Positions 44,213 through 51,414 of a stretch of 64,000 nt of DNA are shown here, piece after piece. The stretch is from an uncultured Eubacterium sp. GTDB taxonomy: Bacteria > Bacillota > Clostridia > Lachnospirales > Lachnospiraceae. Position 1 is the first letter of the stretch; every line of letters begins with the position of its first letter. The notes beneath the pieces were generated by a model. That model did no database searches. It was not told the DNA's origin and worked only from the letters and a program-made list of their open reading frames with translations. The stretch spans positions 1 through 64,000 of the forward strand of contig CAJTMV010000001.1 in NCBI GenBank assembly GCA_910577225.1, read 5' to 3'. Both the position numbers and the translations under genes were made by a program.

Positions 44213-46264
44213 ATGTTCAAGTCACCGGAAAGAAAAGAAAAAAAAGCCTTTCGGTTAGGTGTAGGCGGAAAACTCATGCTAACAGTTACCCTGCCGATTG
44301 TCACAATCCTCATTGTCCTGGCCTGCATCGTAACTACCCAGATTGTGAAAACCATCTTCAAATTAAAAAATACGGATATGATTAATCAGACTGACGCTGC
44401 CGCTGTACGAACCTCGGAATACTTTGAAGGGTTCTTTACCAGTGGAAAATATGTGATGGACAGAACTTCCGTTCACCAGCTTTTCGATGAACTGGAAGTT
44501 TCCACAGAGTCTTACCGGTTTGATCAATCAGATTTTTACGACTCAGCCATGCGGGATTTGCAGTATGCATGCGACGTAGGCGGAGATGCGGTTCATGCAG
44601 TCTGGATTGGAGGTATAAAAAACAACCAGACCATTCAGTCCGACGGCTTTATCAGCGACCCTGCAACATATCAGGTAACGGAACGCACCTGGTACAAAAT
44701 GCTGCAGGAATCCCAGGGAGAAGGAATTGTTACTCCTGCATATAACGATGCAAGCAGCGGAGAACTCATTATTACCTCAGCCGTGCCGTATATGAATGAC
44801 GCCGGGGAAATGACCGGGGTCATCGGCATTGACATTTCGCTGGATGAACTGACGAAATATTTCAGCGGAATTTCCATCAGTGAAACCGGATATGTCACGG
44901 TTTATGATTCTTCCCGGAATCTCGTGTACCACCCGGACAGCTCCCTGATTATGACCAACATGAAAGATATTTCCTATTCCGATAACATGAAACAGATTCT
45001 TGAAAACCACCAGACAGGAATCATCGACCGATACCAGCGTTCCGGGGAAACCTTTTATGGCGGAATTTCTTACATAGACAGCCTGGACTGGACGATACTT
45101 GCCTGCATGGACGTCGACGAATATATGCAGGAAATTCACGAAGAATTTATGACGCTCATAATGGGATTCCTGCTGTGTATTACTGTTGCCGCACTCATCT
45201 GCCTGTTGCGTGCAAAAGCCATTGTAAAACCGCTGAAATCCATTTCTCTGATTGCGCAGGGATTTGCACAGGGAAATCTGGATGCTGAAATACACAGGCA
45301 CGCAAATGATGAAATCGGAGACCTGGAAGAAGTTTTTTCCTGCACACAGTCCAATCTGAAAGAAATCATTTCCGATGTGGGATATGTTTTACAGCAGATT
45401 TCAGAAAAAAACCTTGCCGTATCTACATCGGCTGTTTACCTGGGTGATTTTTCGCAGATTCAAAATTCTCTGCAGGGAATTGTAAAAGCACTGAATGAAA
45501 CCATGTCGCAGATTAACGACGCTGCCGAACAGGTTGATTCCGGTTCCGAGCAGGTGTCCGGCGGCGCACAGGAACTGGCACAGGGAGCCACCGAACAGGC
45601 AAGCTCCGTAGAGGAGCTTACAGCCGCCGTACAGGAAATTTCCGGAAAGATTAATCTGAATGCGAATTACGTAAAGAACGCAAACCACCAGGTTAATATA
45701 ACCGCTGAAAAGCTGCAGCTGAGCGCATCAAAAATGAAAGATCTGGTATCTGCCATGGACGAGATCAATCAAAGCTCCAATGAAATTGAGAAAATCATCA
45801 AAACCATTGATGATATTGCATTCCAGACAAATATCCTCGCCCTGAATGCGGCAGTGGAAGCCACGCGTGCCGGGGAATCCGGAAAAGGCTTTGCCATTGT
45901 AGCCGAAGAAGTCCGCAGCCTGGCTGCAAAATCAGCAGAAGCATCCGGTACTACACAGGACCTGATTCACAGTTCCATTGAAGCAGCGAAAAAAGGAAGC
46001 GTGCTGGCGGCAGACACCGCAGAAGCCATGAAAGAAACTGAAGAATGTGCACAAAGCGTCACCATATCCATTACCGAAATCGCACAAAAATCCGAAGAAC
46101 AGGCAATTGCGGTTTCCCAGATTACCCAGGGACTGTCGCAGATTTCATCAGTTGTGCAGACAAATTCTGCAACCGCACAGGAAAGCGCTGCCGCCAGCGA
46201 GGAGCTTTCTGCTCAGGCCGGAATCATGAAAAACCTGATTTCCGAATTCAGGATTTCAGACTGA
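44213..46264 (+). CDS. Methyl-accepting chemotaxis protein
   Basis: A 683-residue membrane chemoreceptor. TM1 spans about 21-45; an extracellular dCache-type sensor follows (ERTWYKMLQESQGEG, GVIGIDISLDELTKYFSG). TM2 lies near 310-335, then HAMP and a long signalling helix pair with the hairpin tip EIEKIIKTIDDIAFQTNILA and NAAVEATRAGE. AAGGAG nine bases before this ATG decides the start against an upstream in-frame ATG. It signals ligand state to CheA/CheW; no che or flagellar genes are nearby. It is the only sizeable plus-strand gene of the island. Confidence 0.93.
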   Translation: MFKSPERKEKKAFRLGVGGKLMLTVTLPIVTILIVLACIVTTQIVKTIFKLKNTDMINQTDAAAVRTSEYFEGFFTSGKYVMDRTSVHQLFDELEVSTESYRFDQSDFYDSAMRDLQYACDVGGDAVHAVWIGGIKNNQTIQSDGFISDPATYQVTERTWYKMLQESQGEGIVTPAYNDASSGELIITSAVPYMNDAGEMTGVIGIDISLDELTKYFSGISISETGYVTVYDSSRNLVYHPDSSLIMTNMKDISYSDNMKQILENHQTGIIDRYQRSGETFYGGISYIDSLDWTILACMDVDEYMQEIHEEFMTLIMGFLLCITVAALICLLRAKAIVKPLKSISLIAQGFAQGNLDAEIHRHANDEIGDLEEVFSCTQSNLKEIISDVGYVLQQISEKNLAVSTSAVYLGDFSQIQNSLQGIVKALNETMSQINDAAEQVDSGSEQVSGGAQELAQGATEQASSVEELTAAVQEISGKINLNANYVKNANHQVNITAEKLQLSASKMKDLVSAMDEINQSSNEIEKIIKTIDDIAFQTNILALNAAVEATRAGESGKGFAIVAEEVRSLAAKSAEASGTTQDLIHSSIEAAKKGSVLAADTAEAMKETEECAQSVTISITEIAQKSEEQAIAVSQITQGLSQISSVVQTNSATAQESAAASEELSAQAGIMKNLISEFRISD

Positions 46265-46316
46265 TACAGCTCCTGTTTTATCGAAAAAAAGCTGAGCACT
46301 CTGCCGCTCCGGACAC

Positions 46317-46394
46317 AAAAACGGGGTTGCCGCATTAAGAAGCATCCATACAGCATTTTGTATATGATACTCTTAATGCAGCAACCCCGTTTTT
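46317..46394. terminator. Strong bidirectional terminator after the chemoreceptor
   Basis: AAAACGGGGTTGC and GCAACCCCGTTTT pair perfectly, continued inward by CGCATTAAGA and TCTTAATGC. T-runs follow on both strands. The outer arm resembles that of the hairpin at 3391-3471. Confidence 0.85.
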
Positions 46395-46500
46395 AAACCC
46401 TTTACAGGCCTTTCTGCCCTTCTTATCGGAATTTTAATTCTGACATTATTTGTGAACATATCCGTTCGCATCTTCCTTTTTTGCAATAAAAATCCTTAAT

Positions 46501-46560
46501 GGTAAATTAGTGCTAAGTCAGTGAAAAATGATGGTAAGTTATTGTCACAAACATCTGTTC
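46501..46560 (-). repeat. Dispersed island repeat, copy C (right end only)
   Basis: GCTAAGTCAGTGAAAAATGA and ATTGTCACAAACATCTGTTC correspond to the right 60 bp of copy E. The left portion is missing. Confidence 0.7.
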
Positions 46561-46633
46561 TTTCGTACAGCCCAATCCGTCATTTACACCAAAGTCTCAT
46601 AACCAATAGTTAACAGAGCTCAAGATATCAGAC

Positions 46634-47030
46634 TTAAAAACAGCATCTCAAATAATCCTCAACCGCTTTGACAAAAATTTCTGCATTTTTCAACTGTCTT
46701 TCCGTTTCCTGCCTGCCAATAATAAAAAAAATCATCATAATCAGATTTTTCCCTCAGATAAGAACTATCTTTAATTATTTTATACAGATTCCTATCCAGT
46801 TTATTTTCTTTTAAAAAGTTTTTATTAAAATGAGCTATAACCCCAGAATGTTTTGATGAATCATATCCGTTTAAAATATGCACTGCCCGCATTGCATGAA
46901 ATACCGCATAATAGGATCTGTTTAAAGAAGTCCTGTACTGATTAATATTCAGGTTTTGCCTTGCAGCATCCAGCATTTCCTTTGCACGTTCGAACCGGTA
47001 TTCCGACAATACCTTTACGCCGTTTTCCAT
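46634..47030 (-). pseudogene. HEPN toxin (HepT-like) with frameshift in a T8 run
   Basis: The frame gives a HEPN-domain protein (RTSLNRSYYAVFHAMRAV, SSKHSGVIAHFNKNF, SDYDDFF) that should cleave RNA as the toxic partner of an MNT protein. After DYDDFF the sense switches frame at eight T on the coding strand (46731-46724). With seven T the expected C-terminus would follow (IIGRQETERQLKNAEIFVKA) and end at 46634. As given, the protein ends with an unrelated 21-residue tail at 46659. Most HEPN residues come before the break, so partial activity is possible. It may be slippage, decay or a read error. Confidence 0.8.
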
Positions 47031-47347
47031 AAAACAATTCCCTCTTTTTGGATATTCTTATAAAAAGGCAGGATATCTCCCCACTGCTCCATTTTCTCTT
47101 TTTCAATATCAATAAATGAAAAGACCTTTTCATATTTCATATCAAACTCTGCTGACCATTCCAGAAATTCAACTCTTTTATCATGGCTGAGTTCCTGTCT
47201 AAGTATAACCGCAATATCTATATCACTGTCTGGCTCAGCATCCATCCTCGCAGTTGAACCAAATAATATAATCTGCTGGATGTTTTCACCAAATATTCTT
47301 TTCAACTCTCTGACCATTTCTTCTATCAGATAATCCGTCAATATCAT
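47015..47347 (-). CDS. MNT-domain nucleotidyltransferase antitoxin (MntA type)
   Basis: A 110-residue minimal nucleotidyltransferase. ILFGSTARMDAEPDSDIDIA is the GSx10DxD signature. In type VII toxin-antitoxin pairs the MNT enzyme adenylylates a tyrosine of the HEPN toxin and so silences it. The ATG used here has AAGGATGAG before it; an in-frame extension of 41 codons upstream has no such match. It overlaps the HEPN gene by 16 bases. Confidence 0.85.
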   Translation of the reverse strand: MILTDYLIEEMVRELKRIFGENIQQIILFGSTARMDAEPDSDIDIAVILRQELSHDKRVEFLEWSAEFDMKYEKVFSFIDIEKEKMEQWGDILPFYKNIQKEGIVLWKTA

Positions 47348-47511
47348 AATCTCATCCTTTCCATATAAATTTGTTGGGTTTCCTGGATTACGTCCTAAAA
47401 ATTCAATAACTGTCCACTTATCAGATACCCCAATGACCTCCTGCTGTCTCTCCCGGTCAAACATTGACATCCCTTTCTTTCATACAGGTAATTTTATGTC
47501 ACAGGGTCTTC

Positions 47512-47829
47512 TCATACTTCTTTCATTAACCAGAAATCGGTCAAACTCAATTGCGGAAAAGCACTTACATCTACACCATGATTTTCAGGAAACCGTAACA
47601 TCTGCTCTCTAATATAATTACATTTCTCTGCTATATCTTCTGCACAGTCCTCACAAAGACAATTGACTATCTGCTGAAATTGTCGTGGATCATATTTATT
47701 AAATTTCGCTGCATTATCCAACAGCCATGTTGCAAATGGATGGTCTGCTGTAATGCCTCTTCGCATCAAAGGCTTTGTACTGCATATATACTGACGGCTC
47801 CAGTCACTTGCAGCCATACAAAACATCAT
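47512..47829 (-). CDS. Hypothetical protein
   Basis: A 105-residue protein of unknown family, with an acidic helical middle (QIVNCLCEDCAEDIAEKCNY) and a C-terminal VSAFPQLSLTDFWLMKEV. Its ATG overlaps the stop of a fragment upstream (TGATG), so it was once the second gene of a coupled pair. The setting suggests half of a lost toxin-antitoxin or defence unit. Confidence 0.45.
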   Translation of the reverse strand: MMFCMAASDWSRQYICSTKPLMRRGITADHPFATWLLDNAAKFNKYDPRQFQQIVNCLCEDCAEDIAEKCNYIREQMLRFPENHGVDVSAFPQLSLTDFWLMKEV

Positions 47830-47830
47830 T

Positions 47831-47965
47831 GCGGAAACAAATTATAAGTGTCTTCCATCTCATTATCTTTCTTTTTCTCAAAAGAAATAGCCTGTTCATT
47901 TTCATAACAAATTGTCATTCGATATTTTTCCTGAAAATAAGCAATAAGATGTTTATAGACAATTA
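47831..47965 (-). pseudogene. C-terminal fragment of the gene preceding the 105-residue protein
   Basis: About 45 residues (HLIAYFQEKYRMTICYENEQ, then ISFEKKKDNEMED) end in a TGA that overlaps the next start. The front of the gene is missing. No family recognised. Confidence 0.45.
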
Positions 47966-48029
47966 TGTAACTATTATAACTAAATATAGAAAACTCAAAT
48001 TTATCAAACTGTAACTTTTGTTGTAAAAC

Positions 48030-48220
48030 CTGTTTTGTTTCTGTATATGTGTTTCATCATGTAAAGTATAATTTTGAAATGTTTGCTGAACATCCATCAT
48101 ATACGTTGCTGCCGCCTCATATACCTCTTTTACTCTGCTGCTTCGTTTCTCATTTGGGGATACCTTTCCCTGACAGACTCTCCAAAGTACAGTTTCTTCT
48201 AATTTTTCAGAATGAGCCAT
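48030..48220 (-). pseudogene. N-terminal fragment of an HD-like protein
   Basis: The frame starts MAHSEKLEETVLWRVCQG with GGTGGGGA upstream. It reaches TFQNYTLHDETHIQ, which looks like the HD-motif entrance of large HD-domain/ATPase proteins (FxxYTxHDxxH). After that the sequence is unrelated and soon stops. Only the first ~62 residues are left. Confidence 0.5.
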
Positions 48221-48367
48221 AAAAAATCCCCACCTGCAATTCTTCCTCTTATGATGCTCGTATCCCAAATTCCTAATGATATTAATCCTATTATACTCTA
48301 TTACAACCATATACACAATAAAATTTAGTACATCAAATCAATATGACCTATTTACTATAAATAAGAT

Positions 48368-48494
48368 AAATCAGCGAAACACCTTAATTTTACAGGCATT
48401 CCGATGATAGCAGCTCACATATTTTTAAAGAAAAGAACATTTTTCAATAATCACACATTCCGAAAATTCTCTAACGTCTTTACAAATCTAACTG
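48368..48494 (-). repeat. Dispersed island repeat, copy D (decayed)
   Basis: AATCAGCGAAACACCTTAAT, TTTTACAGGCATTCCG and ATTCCGAAAATTCTCTAACG follow the left half of copy E with many changes and a small insertion. It directly continues the 3' end of an Rpn-like fragment, which hints at the origin of the repeat. Confidence 0.7.
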
Positions 48495-48673
48495 TCTCCC
48501 AACTCTCTTATGTCAGATATACCAAGACCTAAATACTCTGCAATCTCTTCCGCTGGCACTTTCCCTGCTTTCATCATGCGCAGCACTGTCTCCTCCGTTG
48601 CTTCCTGTTTTCTGGTATTTAGTATTGTCCTTACCTCTGTTTCGATCAAAGCCCCACTCATGATACCACCCAC
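48488..48673 (-). pseudogene. C-terminal fragment of an Rpn-like (putative transposase/nuclease) protein
   Basis: Sixty-one residues such as TRKQEATEETVLRMMKAGKV and IAEYLGLGISDIREL resemble the helical tails of Rpn-family recombination-promoting nucleases (…GLSxExIAxxTGLSxEEI…). The nuclease domain is absent. It may be made as a short peptide, as internal starts are known in this family. Confidence 0.5.
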
Positions 48674-48719
48674 TCCTTTTTACCTATCATACCCACTTAA
48701 TATACCCACATACATGTGA

Positions 48720-48936
48720 ACTACCCATTGTCTAAATCCAATTGGGCGTCTTGCTTCAACGCCTTCATAACCTACCGGCTCTGCAAGCGCAATTTCGAGC
48801 AGTTCCTTCCCTATATAAGTTTCTTTTTTATGCGATTTGCCTAATCCTTATGCTAAATATATTCTTTGCGGCATTTATATCCTTGTCATGTTTTTCTCCA
48901 TAGACAAGGCACACCGTACTATATTCTGTTTCTCTG
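48720..48936 (-). pseudogene. IS200/IS605-type TnpB C-terminal remnant
   Basis: The minus strand reads GEKHDKDINAAKNIFSI, the terminal RuvC-associated HDRDxNAAxNI motif of TnpB. After a frame change it continues KELLEIALAEPVGYEGVEAR and PIGFRQW, a typical TnpB tail. Nothing else of the element is present. Confidence 0.65.
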
Positions 48937-49085
48937 ATTTACCTATCTAACCTTTGCCATTTTCCTTTTTCTCTGGCTTTTTCTTTTTATTTTCTCTTGC
49001 TTTGCACTGGTATTCACAGTAATTTTGTAATAAATCGTACTTTTTTCAGTCCATACTTGTTCTGTCCGCAAATCCAGACTATCTA

Positions 49086-49322
49086 TTACTTACGTTCATA
49101 TTTTTCTTTTCTCTGCAATAATCTTTTTTTCAATTCCGGCGGAACTTCTTTTCCTTCTCCAAGAAAAATAATTGCTTTTCTTATATCGCGTTTTATCCGG
49201 TCTTCTTTATCATTATCATCAAATTTTAGCAAATCAATTCCAAGTTCCTCTGCTTTTGCATACATATTTCTGCGCTCTTCGATTTCTTGTTCAGTCGGTT
49301 TAACAAAATCTCTCCGATTCAT
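49086..49322 (-). CDS. Small helical partner of the JAMM protein (module 1)
   Basis: A 78-residue, highly charged helical protein (MNRRDFVKPTEQEIEERRNM, then KAIIFLGEGKEVPPELKKRL). Its ATG follows the JAMM stop after one base, and its ribosome site GGAGGTGG lies within the JAMM gene, so the two are strictly coupled. No family is recognised. The same arrangement, with an unlike sequence, recurs at 55199-56053. Confidence 0.65.
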   Translation of the reverse strand: MNRRDFVKPTEQEIEERRNMYAKAEELGIDLLKFDDNDKEDRIKRDIRKAIIFLGEGKEVPPELKKRLLQRKEKYERK

Positions 49323-49323
49323 C

Positions 49324-49893
49324 TCAGCCACCTCCATAATTATAATCCAGACCTGCTTTTTTGCACGTTCTCAAAAATTCTTTTACACTTCCTTCTTCTG
49401 TCAGACCATACACTTCATCATAATAAACCAAAGCCTTGTATTTATCGAAAAGCGGTGTTTTTGCCAGAAAATACTGTTTTCCATTATTGCATACAACTGT
49501 TGCCATCAGTATACTGTCTGCGGTTAAAAATGATTCCAGGTCTGTTTCAGAAAAAATAGAATTTTTCGGATGATTATGTAAAAACAGCAGACTGTTTCTG
49601 GGTGCAGTGCATACCAGTTCTTTTGCCTGTGGAACAGTACTGAGTGATATACCGTTCTCCGTTCCATAAATAACAATATATTTCCAATCTATCAGGCTCA
49701 CAAGCATTCCCACTTCATTACTATTATTATTTTTCATTGAGTATCTCAACAGTTCTTTATGCAGCACCTGAATTTGCTGCAATTCTTCCTTATCAAATCC
49801 ATTCAGCTTAATTTTTCTTACATTATCAATAACTGCCTGTGTTATCTGCATTTTTGATGTTCGTTTTTGCAATTGTTCGAATATTTTTCTCAC
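49324..49893 (-). CDS. JAMM/RadC-like protease-fold protein (module 1)
   Basis: A 189-residue protein with the metalloprotease motif of the JAB/JAMM fold: Glu60 in SNEVGML, His106 and His108 in LLFLHNHPKNS, Ser115 and Asp118 in SETDLESF. It resembles the RadC C-terminal domain but lacks the helix-hairpin-helix part. JAMM enzymes cut ubiquitin-like or other isopeptide links, and RadC-like proteins of unknown role abound in mobile regions. Translational coupling to a tiny protein and repetition of the pair within this island suggest a toxin-antitoxin or defence role. Confidence 0.75.
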   Translation of the reverse strand: MRKIFEQLQKRTSKMQITQAVIDNVRKIKLNGFDKEELQQIQVLHKELLRYSMKNNNSNEVGMLVSLIDWKYIVIYGTENGISLSTVPQAKELVCTAPRNSLLFLHNHPKNSIFSETDLESFLTADSILMATVVCNNGKQYFLAKTPLFDKYKALVYYDEVYGLTEEGSVKEFLRTCKKAGLDYNYGGG

Positions 49894-50130
49894 TTCCTTT
49901 AAACATAGAATAACATGCTGATACTATATATTCAAGTATTCAATTCATATTATCTTTAAATTTTCAATACTGAACAAAATGCAGCCTTTCCTTTGTCAAA
50001 TATTCTGTTCTACTGTATGGTAATAATTGCCCAAAATCACTTCCTCAATCTGCTCGCAGGAATAATCCTGTAGAAAATGATCATCCAATTTTTCCGTGCA
50101 GCTTTATGGATACCCTCTGCAGTAGATATC

Positions 50131-50440
50131 TAAAAATATACTTATCCCACACGCATTTTACGATTTCAGCAATGAAAAATATTAGGGTTAAATCAGCGGA
50201 ACACCTTATTTTTACAGGCATCCCGCTGATTCTAACCTCACACATTCTGAAAATTCTCAAACGTCTTATACAAATCCAGCTGCCCCCACCCCGATTGAGT
50301 CAGGTTAATGTCACAAAAAATTTTAAGTTTTTTTCGGCGAAAATCGCTGTAACCCGCATAACTTCGTTGGGGTTGAGGTAAATTAATGCTAAATCAGCGA
50401 AAAATTGGTGGTAGGTTAGTGTCACAAACAGTTGTTCTGT
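50131..50440 (-). repeat. Dispersed island repeat, copy E (longest)
   Basis: The fullest copy, 310 bp. From left: AT-rich lead, hairpin AATCAGCGG/CCGCTGATT, then a minus-strand coding tail (LTQSGWGQLDLYKTFENFQNV and stop). A central GCTGTAACCCGCATAACTTC block follows, and a right end with TTAGTGTCACAAACAGTTG. TTARTGTCACAAA occurs twice as an internal direct repeat. CGCTG and CAGCG flank the central block. Confidence 0.88.
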
Positions 50441-50566
50441 AAAAGCATTTTTCCTGTCCCTGTCTTCGTAGCCAGACTATGTTTCATCATCCATTATAAT
50501 TAAAAGGCAAAATAAATCTTCACAACAAATACATGCTCTAAACAAAACTATCTATTGTGAAGAAAT

Positions 50567-50965
50567 TTATACAGACAAAACGCAGGGTTCTTCATAAAAA
50601 GAAATTTTATAGTCATGTGTAACAAACTTTAATCCATCCGCCTTTGCTTGTGCTATCATCATCCTGTCAAATGGGTCATTATGATCCTGATTAGGACAGA
50701 CTAGCGTTTCCAGCGCCATTACATGCCTGTCCTCGATCGGCAGCATCCTATATCCCATTTTCCTGCATAATTCTGACAGTTTTGAGCCTCCTATCCATAT
50801 TTTATCAGGCCTGGACATAAATTTAATCGCTGTCTCCCAGACTGATGCCGTACTATAATAAATATCATTATTCTCATCAAGAATGAATGTTCTAGCTTCA
50901 AGAGGCAATTTCGGATTGTCATCCAATGCCCATAAAATAATATGCGTATCTAATAAAAGCTTCAT
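50567..50965 (-). CDS. PIN-domain toxin (VapC type)
   Basis: A 132-residue VapC-like ribonuclease. LLLDTHIILWALDDNPKL, the central STASVWETAIK and DHNDPFDRMMIAQAKADGL are hallmark segments with all acidic residues. It follows its antitoxin with a four-base overlap. The remnant at 42215-42277 derives from a close relative. An intact active site implies a functional toxin. Confidence 0.9.
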   Translation of the reverse strand: MKLLLDTHIILWALDDNPKLPLEARTFILDENNDIYYSTASVWETAIKFMSRPDKIWIGGSKLSELCRKMGYRMLPIEDRHVMALETLVCPNQDHNDPFDRMMIAQAKADGLKFVTHDYKISFYEEPCVLSV

Positions 50966-51195
50966 TCTGCCACCCCAAACATCCGGGCAATTTCAGGATT
51001 CATTTCATCAAAATCATAGGAATCATCATATAATTTCTGCCCTTTTGCAATCCCAATCCTTTTAGAACCCACAGTTTCCCCTTTCTTAACTGTATCTGTC
51101 AGCATAAACCTGTCTATAATCTCTAATAAAAACTGCAGGTTATCCTCAGACAAATTACTGACTTTATGAACCACCTGCTCTTGTAGTGAAATCAT
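50962..51195 (-). CDS. Antitoxin of the PIN-domain pair
   Basis: A 77-residue protein: helical N-terminus (LQEQVVHKVSNLSEDNLQFL) and a C-terminal toxin-binding tail (YDDSYDFDEMNPEIARMFG). The four-base overlap with the toxin and the acidic tail fit a VapB/Phd-like role. Residues resemble the DUF2281-type antitoxins, but the match is weak. Confidence 0.75.
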   Translation of the reverse strand: MISLQEQVVHKVSNLSEDNLQFLLEIIDRFMLTDTVKKGETVGSKRIGIAKGQKLYDDSYDFDEMNPEIARMFGVAE

Positions 51196-51414
51196 GCAAA
51201 CACCACCTCTCTTTTAAGATAAAACATCTCATCGTTTCGTTTATTATATCTCAATATCATTCTTTTCTCAATCGGTAATTTTCCTCTTGAGACAGCTACG
51301 GAAAAAAGCGAAAACCGATGGCATACTGCAAAGGCTGCACCTGCGACAGCTTCATCTCAGATATGAAGCTGACAGAAACCTGTGCCTATCCAAAAACAGT
51401 CCGGTTCTGGTAAC

